From Halomonas sp. (GTDB lineage: Bacteria > Pseudomonadota > Gammaproteobacteria > Pseudomonadales > Halomonadaceae): 64,000 bases of DNA. The stretch covers positions 1 through 64,000 of the forward strand of contig JAGYKP010000077.1 in NCBI GenBank assembly GCA_018401555.1, written 5' to 3'. The translations under genes and the position numbers were made by a program. The notes beneath the pieces were generated by a model. That model worked only from the letters and a program-made list of their open reading frames with translations. It did no database searches and was not told the DNA's origin. Shown piece after piece: positions 7,429 through 17,646 of this stretch. The number at the start of each line of letters is the position of its first letter. Position 1 is the stretch's first letter.

Positions 7429-8563
7429 TCAGCCGAGGCGGTCGTAGCCGTTGTCGAGGAAGGGATAGTCGGTGTAGCCCTCCTCGGCGCCGCCGTAGAA
7501 GGTGGCGTGGTCGGGTTCGTTGAGCGCGGCACCCACCCGGAGGCGCTCGGGCAGGTCGGGGTTGGCGATGAAGGGGCGGCCAAAGGCGATGGCGTCGGCA
7601 CTGTTCTCGTCGAGACGCACCTGGGCACTTTTCGCGTCATAGCCGCCGCAGTAGATCAGCCCGCCCTTGAAGCGCTCGCGCATCTGCTCGCGGAAGCCCT
7701 CGGGGTAGGTGATGTCGGCACCCGCGAAGCCGGGCTCGTTGAAGTGGAGATAGGCCAGGCCGCGCCGGTTGAGCTCATCGGCCAGGTAGTGGGCCATTTC
7801 CTCGGGCTCGTCGTCGGTAAGGCCGAACAGCTCGAGGAACGGCGTCAGGCGGATACCGACGCGCTCGGGGCCGAACACCTCGGCCACCGCATCGACCACC
7901 TCAAGAGTCAATCGCGCGCGGTTCTCGAGGGAACCCCCGTACTGGTCGGTGCGCTGGTTGGTGCCGGTGGCCAGGAACTGGTTGAGCAGGTAGGCGTTGG
8001 CGGCGTGGACCTCGACCATGTCGAAGCCGGCGCGCTTGGCACGCACGGCGGCCTGGCGGTAGTCCTCGACGATGCCGGGGATCTCGTCGGTCGCAAGCGC
8101 CCGCGGGGTGCTGGTGGGGTGCGGCCCCGCCGTGCCGTCCTCGAACTCGACGAAGCACTCCGCGCCCTCGCCTTTCAGGGCGCTGGGGGCCACGGGCGGC
8201 TGACCGTCGGGCTGGACCATTTCGTGGGAAACGCGGCCGACGTGCCACAGCTGCAGGGCGATGCGCCCACCCTTGGCATGCACGGCCTCCACGACGCCCT
8301 TCCAGCCGGCCTCCTGCTCGTCGGTCCAGATCCCCGGGGTGTAGACGTAGCCGCGGGCGGTGGGCGAGATATTGGTGGCCTCGCTGATGATCAGGCCCGC
8401 CCCTGGCGCGCTGGCCATAGTAGGCCTGCTGCAGCTTGCCGGGCACGCTGTCCGGGGTGCGTGAGCGGGTCAGCGGCGCCATGATCACGCGGTTGGGCAG
8501 GGTCAGGCTGCCGAGCTTGAGCGGCGTGAATAGCCCGGGATTGAACTGGGGTGTATCGGTCAT
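7429..8563 (-). CDS. Old yellow enzyme family alkene reductase (NemA-like, frameshifted)
   Basis: FMN-dependent TIM-barrel reductase. The N-terminus (LFTPLKLGSLTLPNRVIMAP) and the block HAANAYLLNQFL, with the substrate-binding His/Asn pair, followed by TDQYGGSLENRARL are diagnostic. AFGRPFIANPDL near the C-terminus binds the FMN phosphate. The frame shifts near 8397-8410, joining YYGQRA to GAGLIISEATN. The repaired length is about 377 residues, close to E. coli NemA. Family members reduce activated alkenes, nitrate esters and N-ethylmaleimide. No TetR/NemR regulator is adjacent. The start has a strong GGAGG. Confidence 0.88.
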
Positions 8564-8791
8564 GAATCGCCTCCTGAGGCAAAAGATATTTCACTGAATG
8601 AAGATGCGACACACCATAAGCCTGTTAACGGCCAGCGCCAAACCAGTGAGAGGATCGACCAGATAGCCTGGCGCTATCACGCAGGCACATTGCCCCGCCT
8701 TCGGCCCGCCCGGCGGGCATGGTAGGCTGCTGCGAGTCGTCCTCATGCTTGCCCGCCATTCCATCTCTCACCCTCAGTCTAGGAGTGCGCC

Positions 8792-9949
8792 ATGACCGCT
8801 GCCGAAATGCTCGACCGCCTGGTGGGCTTTCCCACCGTATCCCGGGATTCCAACCTGGCCCTGATCGAGTGGGTCGAAGCCTGGCTCGACGATTACGGCG
8901 TGGCGCACTGGCGGGTGGAGAGCGACGACGGCCGCAAGGCCAACCTGCTGGCACGCATCGGTCCGGACGTGGCCGGGGGCGTGGTGCTCTCCGGGCATAC
9001 CGACGTGGTGCCGGTGGATGGCCAGCCCTGGGCTACCGACCCCTTCACCCTGACCGACAAGGGGGATGGTCGCCTCTATGCCCGCGGCACCTGCGACATG
9101 AAGGGCTTCATCGCCTGCGCCCTGGCCGAGGTACCGCGCTGGGTGAGCATGGAGCTCGACACGCCGATCTGGCTGGCGCTCTCCTACGACGAGGAGGTGG
9201 GCTGCATCGGTGCGCCGCGCATGATCGAGAAGCTGATGGCCGAGCATCCGCTGCCGGCGGCGGTCATCGTCGGCGAGCCGACCCTGATGCACCCGGTGGT
9301 GGCCCACAAGGGCGCCACCAACCTGCGCACCACGGTCACCGGGCGGGCCAGCCACTCCAGCCAGGTCAACCAGGGGGTCTCGGCGATCCACGTGGCGGCG
9401 CGGCTGGTCACCTATATCGAGGAGGTGATGGCCGAGCTCCGCGCCGAAGGGCGGGTCGATGAGGCCTTCAACGTGGTGCACTCCAGCCTGCACGTGGGCA
9501 GGATCCAGGGTGGCACGGCGATCAACATCATGGCCCGGGAGTGCACCTTCGAGTGGGAGATCCGCCACCTGCCCTCGGACCGCTTCGAGGACCTGATCGG
9601 CCGGGTCGAGGCCCGCGCCGCCGAACTCGAGGCGGAGATGCGCCAGCTCGCGCCGGAGGCGAGCATCGTCACCCAGGCGCTCAACCAGACGGTGCCGGCG
9701 CTGGCCGACGACAACAACGCCGAGGTGCTGGCGCTGTGCCACGCCCTGCTCGGCGAGCGCCCCGCCGGGGCGGTGGCCTACGCCACCGAGGCCGGGTCAG
9801 TTCCAGCGCCAGGGGCTGCCCACGGTGATCTGCGGCCCGGGCAGCATCAGTCAGGCCCACCAGCCCGACGAGTATATCGAGCACGAACAGCTCGAAGCGG
9901 GAACACGCTTCATGGCGGCACTGGGCGAGCGCCTGCAACGAAAGTAGAA
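8792..9949 (+). CDS. argE: Acetylornithine deacetylase ArgE (frameshifted)
   Basis: M20 metallopeptidase. SGHTDVVPVDGQPW (about 67-80) and RGTCDMKGF (about 101-109) hold zinc-binding His and Asp; YDEEVGC (about 133-139) carries the catalytic and zinc Glu pair. It hydrolyses N-acetylornithine to ornithine in arginine synthesis. Near 9793-9797 one extra G in GGGTCAG breaks the frame; repaired, the tail reads QFQRQGLPTVICGPG ... QPDEYIEHEQLEAGTRFM and stops at 9947-9949, giving about 385 residues. The tail block GPGSISQAHQPDEYI contains the last zinc His. The downstream amidotransferase follows by 32 bases and may be cotranscribed. Confidence 0.9.
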
Positions 9950-9981
9950 TACGGGGCCGTTACCCCACGCCAGGAGTTCCC

Positions 9982-10704
9982 ATGCCCCGACTGCTGATCG
10001 TCAAGACCGGCGACGCCTTCCCCGAAGTGATCGACCAATACGGCGACTTCGAGGGGCTGTTCCGGGAAACCCTGACGGGAGCCGGCTTCGCGGCCGAGGT
10101 GTTCGACGCTCGCCATGAGCCGCTGCCCGACCTGGCCGGGATCGATGGCCTCATCATCACCGGCTCCCACGCCATGGTCAGCGACGAGGAACCCTGGAGC
10201 GAGTCGCTCAAGCCCTGGCTGGTCGCGGCCCGGGAGCGCAACCTGGCGATGCTCGGTGTGTGCTACGGCCACCAGCTGATGGCCGCGGCGTTCGGTGGGG
10301 TCAGCGGCTACCATCCCTCTGGGCGCGAATCCGGCACCCACGAGGTGACCCTCACCGAGTCGGGCCACGAGGACCCGCTGCTCGGCCGCCTGCCGGGGCA
10401 CTTTCCCGCCCAGCTGACCCACGCCCAGTCGGTGCTCAAGGCGCCCAGCGGCGCGGTGGTGCTGGCCCGCAACACCCACGATGCCCACCAGGCCCTGCGC
10501 TACGGCCCACGCCAGTGGAGCGTGCAGTTCCACCCCGAGTTCACCCCGGCGGTGATGCGCGCCTACCTGGCGCGCCAGGTCGACAAGCTGCGCGACCAGG
10601 GGCAGGACGCCCACGCGCTGATGCGTCGCGTCATCGACACGCCCGAGGCGCGCTCGCTGCTGGTGCACTTTGCCGAGGCGGCGGGGCAACACCCCAAGCG
10701 CTGA
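9982..10704 (+). CDS. Class I glutamine amidotransferase domain protein
   Basis: 240 residues with the type I GATase triad: nucleophile Cys in GVCYGHQLMA (about residue 93) and His/Glu in QFHPEF (about 177-182). It is the stand-alone GuaA-like amidotransferase family, whose members act as gamma-glutamyl hydrolases or supply ammonia. The partner is unknown and no synthase domain is present. It is 32 bases downstream of argE on the same strand, which hints at amino-acid or nitrogen metabolism, but this is weak context. Confidence 0.85.
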   Translation: MPRLLIVKTGDAFPEVIDQYGDFEGLFRETLTGAGFAAEVFDARHEPLPDLAGIDGLIITGSHAMVSDEEPWSESLKPWLVAARERNLAMLGVCYGHQLMAAAFGGVSGYHPSGRESGTHEVTLTESGHEDPLLGRLPGHFPAQLTHAQSVLKAPSGAVVLARNTHDAHQALRYGPRQWSVQFHPEFTPAVMRAYLARQVDKLRDQGQDAHALMRRVIDTPEARSLLVHFAEAAGQHPKR

Positions 10705-10793
10705 GGCCGAGTCAACACCAACACCGAGGCGCCTGACGGCGCCATTCGCCCGGGAAACCCGGCCTCCCACCAGGCAACGCCCTGGCCCATCAC

Positions 10794-10826
10794 GACACAA
10801 CCCCACCATATCGATAGGGTTGTGTC
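10794..10826. terminator. Bidirectional hairpin between convergent genes
   Basis: GACACAACCC (10794-10803) and GGGTTGTGTC (10817-10826) form a perfect 10-bp stem with a 13-base loop between the amidotransferase and the EamA gene. Confidence 0.55.
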
Positions 10827-10890
10827 CTCGCTTTCAGCTTCCAGCCGCGAAACGGCGCTCTTCCAGCTTCAGTCTCCCGGCTCAGCCGGG

Positions 10891-11873
10891 TCAGTGGCGC
10901 TCGCCCACCGGCGGGGCGGGGTCGCCGCGTGCGATGCTCGCCTCGGCGGCCTCATCACGCAGTCGCCGGGCATCCGGCGCCCCTTCGGCGGCCTTGCGGC
11001 GCTGGCGATAGAGGTCACGCAGCGAGCTTGCCAGCATGGCGGCGACGATCATGCCACCGCCCACGAAGGCCAGCGGCGCCGGCACCTCGCCGACCCACCA
11101 CCACACCAGCAGGGTGCCGACCAGGGTCTCGAGCAGCATCACCAGGCTCACCTCGGCGCCGGGCAGATAGCGTGCCCCGGTCTGGATCAGGAAATAGGCC
11201 AGCGGCAGCAGCAGTCCCATCAGCAACAGGCGCTGCATGTCCTCACCCCCGGCAGCTGGGCACCCCCCAGCAGGGCCGCAGGCAGCAGCATCGCCAGGCA
11301 GCCCAGCGGCAGCACCACGGTGGTATCCAGGCCACGCTGGCCGGTGCCGGGCCGCGAGCTGGCCACGCTGGTATTGACCGCGATGGAGACCGGGATGATC
11401 AGCGCCACCGCCAGCCCCAGCAGGCTGCCCTGCCCCATCTCGCCGGCGGCCATCAGGCTGGCACCGACGATGCACACCGCGATCACCAGCCAGGTCTGGC
11501 GGCGCAGCCGCTGGCCGAAGAACAGCATGCCGATCAACCCGGCCACCAGCGGCGCCAGGTTGAGCATCACCAGCACGTTGCCCGCCGAGGTCAGCCGGGT
11601 TGCCCCCACGAAGGCCCAGGCGCTGGCCGCGAAGGCCAGCGGACACCAAAGTGCCGCCGGGCCGCAGTCGAGGATCGCCTGACCCAGACGCTGGCGGTAG
11701 CGTGCGGCGGCGATCAGCAGCAGCACCAGGCCCAGCATCAGCCCGCGCCAGAACATGAAGGTGGCCACGTCCACCGTGGTGTCCTTGACCAGCAGGGCAT
11801 CCGGCGAGAGCAGCAGTACGCCGCTCATGGTGATCAGGTAGCCGCGCAGACGAAACGGCAGCCGCTTCCACAT
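10891..11873 (-). CDS. EamA/DMT superfamily transporter (frameshifted)
   Basis: About ten hydrophobic segments in two EamA repeats; the first begins with RGYLITMSGVLLLSPDALLV and includes FWRGLMLGLVLLL. The frame is lost near 11240-11255, after the seventh segment, and continues in another frame as MQRLLLMGLLLPLAYFLIQT through the last segments to the stop at 10891. The repaired size is about 327 residues. Members export amino acids or other small metabolites; the substrate cannot be assigned. It lies downstream of deaD but is separated by a terminator-like hairpin. Confidence 0.8.
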
Positions 11874-11910
11874 GGGGGAGTCCTCCTTCCCGGCGGGATG
11901 GCGTGGTTAC

Positions 11911-11950
11911 CAACGACAACAGGCCGGAGCAAGGCTCCGACCTGTCGTTG
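11911..11950 (-). terminator. Hairpin downstream of deaD
   Basis: CAACGACA-ACAGG-CC-GGAGC pairs imperfectly with GCTCC-GA-CCTG-TCGTTG around AAG. It lies 35 bases after the deaD stop and before the EamA start. Confidence 0.5.
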
Positions 11951-11984
11951 AGTGGGGTGCCGCCCGAGGGCGGCATCCGAGGCG

Positions 11985-13692
11985 TTACGCGCGCGACTGG
12001 CGGCGAATCGGTGACTCGCCGTCATCGCTGCGACGACGCGGGGCACGCTCGGGGGCGCCACGGTCCTCGCTGATCTCCAGCGGACGACCGGCGACGCGGG
12101 CGCGGGCCATCTTGGCCAGGATGCTGGCGGGCAGCGAGTTGGGCAGCTCGACCACCGAGAAGGCGTTACGGATATCGATGCGCCCGATGCGGGCCCCTTC
12201 GATACCGCCCTCGTTGGCCAGGGCGCCGACCAGCTGACCGGGCTTGACGCCATCCTTGTGGCCCACGGAGACGCGATAGCGAGTCATGCCCTCGCTGGGG
12301 CCACGCTCGCGGCGCGCCGGCTTGCCGTCACGCGGGGCGCGATCATTGCGCTCCTTGCGCGGCGCCTGCAGGCGACCGATGGGCGCCTCGTCGGCACGCG
12401 CCAGGCGGGCGAAGGCACAGGCCAGCTCGACGGGGTCATAGCCCTCGCCGATCAGGCGCTCGACCAGGGCCTGCTGCTCCTCGGCACCGGCGGTCAGGGC
12501 GGCGATCACCTTCTGGTGGAAGGCCTCGTCGCGATGGGCGCGGATGGCCGCCTCGTCGGGCACTTCCATCTCGCTCATCTTCTGGCCGGTGGCCTGCTCG
12601 ATCCAGCCCGCCTTGCGGCCTTCGCGGAAGCCCACGAAGGTGATCGAGATACCGGTACGCCCGGCACGGCCGGTACGGCCAATGCGGTGGGTGTAGGCCT
12701 CTGAGTCCTGGGGCAGGTCGTAGTTGAAGACGTGGGTGATGCGCGGCACGTCGAGACCACGGGCGGCCACGTCGGTGGCGATCAGCACGTCGACCTTGCC
12801 ACGCTTGAGGCGCTGGATGGTGCGCTCGCGCAGGCTCTGGTCGAGGTCACCGGAGAGGCTGGCCACGTTGAGACCGCGGGCGGAGAGCTGCTCCATCAGG
12901 GTGGTACAGGCCGCACGGGTACGCACGAAGACGATGGCACCGTCCACCGGCTCCACCTCGAGGATGCGGGCCAGCGCTTCCAGCTTGGCGCCACCATCGA
13001 CGCGCACCAGGCGCTGCTCGATGTTCTCGCCGGTGGTGGTGCGTGACTCGATGGCCACCTTCACCGGGTCCACCAGGTAGCGATTGACGATGCGCTCGAT
13101 CTCGGCAGGCAGGGTCGCGGAGAAGAACACCCGCTGGGCGGCCTTGGGGGTGTCGGCGACCACGCGCTTGACGTCGTCGATGAAGCCCATGCGCAGCATC
13201 TCGTCGGCTTCGTCCAGCACCAGGGCGCTGGAGGCCGTCGAGCTTGAGGCTGCCGCGATCCAGGTGATCGATGATCCGGCCCGGCGTGCCCACCACGACC
13301 TGGGCGCCGCGCTTCAGCGCGCCCAGCTGCTCACGGTACTCCTGGCCGCCACACAGGGTGGCCACTTCCAGGCCCTTGAGGTTCTGACCGTAGCGGGTGA
13401 AGGAGACGGCAACCTGCTGCGCCAGCTCGCGGGTCGGTGCCATCACCAGCACCTGGGGCTCGCGACGGGTCAGCTCGAGACGCGAGAGCAGCGGCAGGGC
13501 GAAGGCCGCGGTCTTGCCGGTGCCGGTCTGGGCCTGGCCCAGCATGTCGCGCCCTTCCAGCAGTGCCGGAATGGTCTCGACCTGGATCGGCGAGGGAGTC
13601 TGGTAGCCCAGAGACTCGACGGCAGAGAGAACGGCAGGCAGCAGAGCGAGATCGCCGAAGCTCGGCGAAGCGACAGAAGAAGAGGTCATCAA
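11985..13692 (-). CDS. deaD: ATP-dependent RNA helicase DeaD/CsdA (frameshifted)
   Basis: DEAD-box helicase: Q motif (GYQTPSPIQVETIP), motif I AQTGTGKT (about 54-61), motif Ia PTRELAQQ, motif II DEAD, motif III SAT, motif VI HRIGRTGRAGR. The C-terminal region has the DbpA-type RNA-binding fold (about residues 455-540, RYRVSVGHKDGVKPGQLVGA) and a basic Arg-rich tail typical of DeaD, which acts in cold-shock ribosome assembly and mRNA turnover. An extra C near 13228-13234 breaks the frame just before motif II; removing it joins LKLDGL to SALVLDEADEML. The repaired product is about 568 residues. A long upstream gap may hold a cold-shock leader. Confidence 0.92.
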
Positions 13693-14122
13693 TCACACCT
13701 TGGTAGGCCGGGATCACCGGCGTAAATTCATTGGCGTCCCTGACGCAGCAATAACGGTCAGGCGCGCTGTGCCCTCGAGGGGTGGCAGCACGGGACATCG
13801 GAGTCGGGGACGCCGGTCGCACCTGGCATCGGTTCCTGCCATCGTGGATGGCGAACAGGAACCCTGTGGCGACCGTTTGCGCCGATCTCGCCAGAACGGC
13901 GGGATCTCGGTGGCGCTCCATCTACACAATTCGAACGCTTGCGGTGCGGCCTGATTCGCGGCCGGACCTGGCGTTGCGGCGCCCACCGGCCTGAGTGGCG
14001 GTGGCGTCGTACATGATGGTGGGGTCAACACATGCGAGGAACGCGCATGCTACCATCGTCGACCTGTTCTGGCCAGCCCTTTCGGCCGCTCTCTTGTTGC
14101 TGCTGTTAATCGAGGAGATGTC
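13693..14122. other. Intergenic region between divergent deaD and yaiI (430 bases)
   Basis: I see no protein with homology in this stretch. Its GC content is similar to the genes. deaD genes often have long, structured cold-shock leaders, and this could be one, but no specific cold-box sequence was recognised. Confidence 0.4.
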
Positions 14123-14572
14123 ATGCCCAGCCTGTGGGTCGATGCCGACGCCTGCCCCAAGGTGGCCCGCGAGATCATCGTACGCGCCGCCGAGCGTACC
14201 CGGACGACGACCTGGTTCGTGGCCAACCATACGGTGCCGCTGCCGCGTTCCCCGTGGGTCAAGGCGCTGTCGGTAAGCCAGGGCTTTGATGCCGCCGACG
14301 ACGAGATCGTCGAGCGCATCCAGCCGGGGGACCTGCTGATCACCTCGGACCTGCCGCTGGCCATGGCCGCCATCGAGCGGCAGGCGAAGGTGATGACCAC
14401 CCGCGGCGAGGCCCTGGACGCCAACAACATTCGCGCCCGGGTGCAGATGAGGGACTTCATGGAGACCATGCGCGCCAGCGGCGAGCATACCGGCGGGCCC
14501 AGCGGCTATTCCGATACCGACCGCCGGGAATTTGCCAACGCCCTGGATCGCTGGCTGGCGAAGAACGCCTGA
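14123..14572 (+). CDS. yaiI: YaiI/YqxD family protein (UPF0178)
   Basis: 149 residues, full length. SLWVDADACPKVAREIIVRA (3-22) with acidic Asp residues, and LLITSDLPLA (about 72-81), match the NYN/PIN-like nuclease fold predicted for UPF0178. [20 protein letters not shown] near the C-terminus is the conserved family tail. The function is unproven; a nuclease role is inferred from the fold. Codons for the last 35 residues are duplicated just downstream. Confidence 0.9.
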   Translation: MPSLWVDADACPKVAREIIVRAAERTRTTTWFVANHTVPLPRSPWVKALSVSQGFDAADDEIVERIQPGDLLITSDLPLAMAAIERQAKVMTTRGEALDANNIRARVQMRDFMETMRASGEHTGGPSGYSDTDRREFANALDRWLAKNA

Positions 14573-14727
14573 ACCGTGACGCATCTGTACCCGGGTGCAG
14601 ATGCGTCTGATACAGGACCCACATGGAGACCATGCGTGCCAGCGGCGAGCATACCGGCGGTCCCAGCGGCTATTCCGATACCGACCGCCGGGAATTTGCC
14701 AACGCCCTGGATCGCTGGCTGGCGAAG
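14458..14727. repeat. 106-bp direct repeat of the yaiI 3' end
   Basis: Copy A (14458-14563, inside yaiI) and copy B (14622-14727, downstream) match over 106 bases with two differences, both at third codon positions of the yaiI frame (CGC/CGT and GGG/GGT). A further 14-base match (CCCGGGTGCAGATG at 14436 and 14590) is offset by ten bases less, so copy B carries a 10-base difference in between. Copy B ends with its own in-frame stop (AAGCAGCGGTAG). Confidence 0.92.
14578..14607 (+). terminator. Hairpin after yaiI
   Basis: Perfect 10-bp stem GACGCATCTG / CAGATGCGTC with a 10-base loop, 6 bases after the yaiI stop. It sits exactly between the two repeat copies; there is no T run. Confidence 0.4.
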
Positions 14728-15129
14728 CAGCGGTAGCCTGTCTTACTCCCCTGATTGCGCTGGAAGCGCTGGATCTCGCGACGCTGCTTCTTGTCGGGGC
14801 GCTTGAGCGGGATGCTGCATGGCCTGGTTGGTGAGCCGGCGCGCCTCGGCTTCGCGCTCGCGACGCGCCACGCTCTCCTCGGTCTCGCGGTAGAGCGCGC
14901 GCGCCTCCGGGGCACCGCGACGCTGGTCGGAGAGTGCGATGACCTCCACCTCCCAGATATCCCAGCCCTGGGGCACGCGAATGATGGCCCCCACCTCTAC
15001 GGTCTTGCTGGTCTTGGCACGGGCACCGTTGTAGTGCACCTTGCCGCCCTCGATGGCCTTCTTGGCCAGGCCGCGGGTCTTGAAGAAGCGCGCCGCCCAA
15101 AGCCACTTGTCGAGCCGTACGCTATCCAT
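14670..15129 (-). CDS. hslR: Ribosome-associated heat shock protein Hsp15 (frameshifted)
   Basis: S4 RNA-binding domain at residues 1-60: [20 protein letters not shown] and [12 protein letters not shown] are diagnostic of Hsp15/HslR, which recycles 50S subunits with stalled nascent chains. The basic C-terminal extension is broken near 14809; restoring the frame gives [18 protein letters not shown], the conserved tail. After GSKTG the frame runs on through the antisense of the yaiI repeat copy B to a stop at 14670, adding about 21 residues unlike the family. So the natural 3' end may have been changed by the duplication. It overlaps yrfG by 8 bases. Confidence 0.85.
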
Positions 15130-15835
15130 GGGCGCCCTCCCCTCCATTGGCCCCCGTCTCGGCCCCGGGGGCCAGCGGCGGCTCGTTGCCGGGCAGGATG
15201 GCAGCGAAGGTATCCAGGGCGACGAACTCCTCCAGCTCACGCTCGGGCCGCCGACTGTCGGGCTGCTTGATGCCCAGCAGATGGCGGATGCCGAACTCCC
15301 GGGCGCTCTCCAGCACCCGCGGGTTGTCATCGATGAACAGGGTGCGGGCGGGGTCGAAGGGTTCCACCTCCTGCAGCGCGAACCAGAACGCCTGCTCCTC
15401 CTTGGGCACGCCGAGGTCGGCCGAGGAGACGACGGCATCCAGGTACTGCTCCAGGCCGGTGAGCGGCAGCTTGAGTTCGAGGCTGGCGCGGTCGGCGTTG
15501 GTGGCAAGCACCACCCGGGGGTGGGCCTGCTTGAGCCACTTGAGGAAATCCAGGGCATCGCCGCGCAGGCCGATCAGGTGCTGGATCTCACGCTTCAAGG
15601 CGACCACGTCGACGTCGAGCTCACGGCTCCAGTAGTCGAGGCTGTACCAGTTGAGGGTGCCCTGCTCGTGCAGCACCTTGGAGCGCACCACCTCCTGGGT
15701 GGCCTCGTCGAGCTGGTGCAGCTCGACGTAGCGGCGCGGCAGGTGCTCGAGCCAGAAATGGCTGTCGAAATGCAGGTCCAGCAGGGTGCCGTCCATGTCC
15801 AGCAGGACGGTATCGATGGCGCGCCAGTCGATCAT
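15122..15835 (-). CDS. yrfG: GMP/IMP nucleotidase YrfG (HAD family)
   Basis: HAD hydrolase: motif I DMDGTLLDL (about 13-21) with nucleophile and acid Asp, motif II LATNADR, motif III Lys in KLPLTGLEQYLDAVVSSADLGVPKEE, and motif IV TLFIDDNPRVLESARE. The length (237 residues) and the neighbour hslR match E. coli YrfG, a purine 5'-nucleotidase. The start at 15835 is the first ATG preceding MIDWRAIDTVLLDMDG. It is divergent from nudE with a 72-base gap and overlaps hslR, forming a two-gene operon. Confidence 0.9.
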   Translation of the reverse strand: MIDWRAIDTVLLDMDGTLLDLHFDSHFWLEHLPRRYVELHQLDEATQEVVRSKVLHEQGTLNWYSLDYWSRELDVDVVALKREIQHLIGLRGDALDFLKWLKQAHPRVVLATNADRASLELKLPLTGLEQYLDAVVSSADLGVPKEEQAFWFALQEVEPFDPARTLFIDDNPRVLESAREFGIRHLLGIKQPDSRRPERELEEFVALDTFAAILPGNEPPLAPGAETGANGGEGAHG

Positions 15836-15907
15836 GGGGATTCCGGGTCGTGGCTTGCGGGAGGTGATATGGTAACAGGCGATCCCTCCCCCAGAAACGG
15901 AGCCGCC

Positions 15908-16492
15908 ATGACCTCGCCCAGCTGGCCGCAGAAACCCGCCATCCTCGACCGCCGCTCGGTGGCCAGGAGCCGCCTGTTCCACGTGGAGTCACTGGACCTG
16001 CGCTTCTCCAACGGCGCGGAGCGCACCTTCGAGCGCCTGACCGGCAGCGACAGCGGCGCGGTGATGATCGTGGCCATGCCCGACCCGGAGCATGTGCTGC
16101 TGATCCGCGAGTACGCCGCGGGATTCGAGGACTATGTGCTGACCCTGCCCAAGGGGCTGGTGGACCCCGGCGAGGATATCGTCAGCGCCGCCAATCGCGA
16201 GCTGATGGAGGAGTGTGGCTTCGGCGCCCACAACATCCAGCCGCTGGTCGAGCTGTCGCTGGCGCCCAACTACATGCGCCATCGCATGCAGGTGCTGCTG
16301 GCCAGCGACCTCTACCCCAAGCGCCTGCCCGGTGACGAACCCGAGCCACTGATCGTCGAGACCCACTCGATCCACGAGCTGCCCGCCCTGCTCGCCCGGG
16401 AGGATTTCCACGAGGCCCGGGCCATCGCCGCGCTGTATATCGCCCGCGACAAGCTGCTCGAACGCGAGGCGGAGACGGCCCTGCGCTGGTAG
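15908..16492 (+). CDS. nudE: ADP compounds hydrolase NudE
   Basis: 194 residues with a complete Nudix box, G-x5-E-x7-REx2EExG, at about residues 83-105 (GLVDPGEDIVSAANRELMEE). The sequence around PNYMRHRMQVLLASDLYP is typical of NudE, which hydrolyses ADP-ribose, NADH and Ap3A. The position opposite yrfG/hslR is the common gammaproteobacterial arrangement. The start ATG at 15908 is supported by the length. Confidence 0.92.
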   Translation: MTSPSWPQKPAILDRRSVARSRLFHVESLDLRFSNGAERTFERLTGSDSGAVMIVAMPDPEHVLLIREYAAGFEDYVLTLPKGLVDPGEDIVSAANRELMEECGFGAHNIQPLVELSLAPNYMRHRMQVLLASDLYPKRLPGDEPEPLIVETHSIHELPALLAREDFHEARAIAALYIARDKLLEREAETALRW

Positions 16493-16498
16493 CGCGGC

Positions 16499-17585
16499 TC
16501 AGCGCCGGTGCAGTCGCTGGCGCTGCAGCCCGTTGCCCTCCTTGAGACGCACCCAGCGCGCCTGGCGATAGCTGTCCAGGCCCGCCTCCAGCAGCTCCAT
16601 CACCTCCATCGCGCCGTCCAGCGGCACCGGCGGTGGCGCACCGTGCAGCAGCATCTCGGCCGACCCCGGCGTAGAAGGCCGGGTAGTCGCCGGGCCGGTT
16701 GGGCTGCTCATGCACCGCCGGTGTGTCGCTCTCGTCGCTGGCCAGGGTCAACCGCCCGAGGTCGGGATCGTCGCCCAGGCCCGCCACCACCGCCAGGCTC
16801 TCCCTGAGGTGTGCCTCCTGGGGATCCTGGCCGAACTTCACGTAGCTGCCGTGGGTCCCGTGCACCCGGAAGCGGGGTGTGGGGTCGGCCACCAGCGAGC
16901 TCGCCTGGAGGGTGACCCGCGGGCCGTCGTACTCCAGCAGGCAGAGGAAATCGTCGTCCACCTCGGCGCCGTCGCGCAGGGTGGCGAGCTCCAGCAGGAT
17001 CGCCCGCGGCATGCCGAACAGCTGCACCACCTGGTCGAGCAGGTGCGGCCCCAGGTCGTACCAGATCCCCCGCCCGGACGATGGTTCTCGAGCCAGCGAT
17101 CGGTCACCGTGGGGCCGGAAGCGATCGAGGCGCGACTCCAGCGACACCACCCGCCCCAGGGTGCCCGCCTCGAGCAGCCCCTTGAGGGTCAGGAAATCGC
17201 TGTCCCAGCGGCGATTGTGGAAGACGCTCAAGCTACGCTCGGCGTTATCCGCCTGGGTGCGCAGCAGGCGTGCCTCGGAGAGCGACACCGTGAAGGGCTT
17301 GTCCACCACCACATGCTTGCCCGCGGCGAGCGCCGCCTTGGTCAGCGGGAAGTGGGTATCGTTGGGGGTGGCGATGACCACCAGGTCGATATCGCGACGC
17401 GCGAACAGGGCCGGCGCCTTGGCCAGTACCTCCACCTCCGGCAGGTTGGCGTGGACCCGCTCGGCATCACCGCTGACCACGGCGGCGAGCTCCATGCCCT
17501 CGGTGGCCTGGATCAGGGGGCGTGCAACACCGGGCCCGGCCTGGCCGTAACCGACCAGCCCGACGCTGAGCGTATGGGTCTTCAT
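16499..17585 (-). CDS. Gfo/Idh/MocA family oxidoreductase (several frameshifts)
   Basis: Rossmann NAD(P) domain at the N-terminus (LSVGLVGYGQAGPGVARPLI); the EKP-type motif is present as VDKPFTVSLSEA, and the Gfo/Idh C-terminal domain follows (GSYVKFGQDPQEAHLR). Two compensating indels lie at about 17109-17114 (extra C) and 17067-17072 (missing base): repaired, the segment reads RPTVTDRWLENHRPGGGIWYDLGPHLLDQ in pieces, as in family members, whereas the frame as given reads nonsense there. A third shift near 16668-16672 precedes the last 50 residues. The repaired size is about 360 residues, E. coli YdgJ-like. The substrate is unknown, probably a sugar or inositol. It ends 6 bases from convergent nudE. 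Confidence 0.85.
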
Positions 17586-17610
17586 CGCAGCCTTCCTTGA
17601 AAGAGACGCC

Positions 17611-17636
17611 GACGCCCCGGCCAGAACCGGGGCGTC
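17611..17636 (-). terminator. Hairpin downstream of ilvD
   Basis: Perfect 10-bp stem GACGCCCCGG / CCGGGGCGTC with a 6-base loop, 11 bases past the ilvD stop. Confidence 0.65.
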
Positions 17637-17646
17637 GGGGAGTGGA

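Noticed and set aside
15041-16492. A 483-residue plus-strand frame covering hslR and yrfG and continuing into nudE
   Set aside because: Homology begins only at 15908 (NudE). The upstream part is antisense to two conserved genes.
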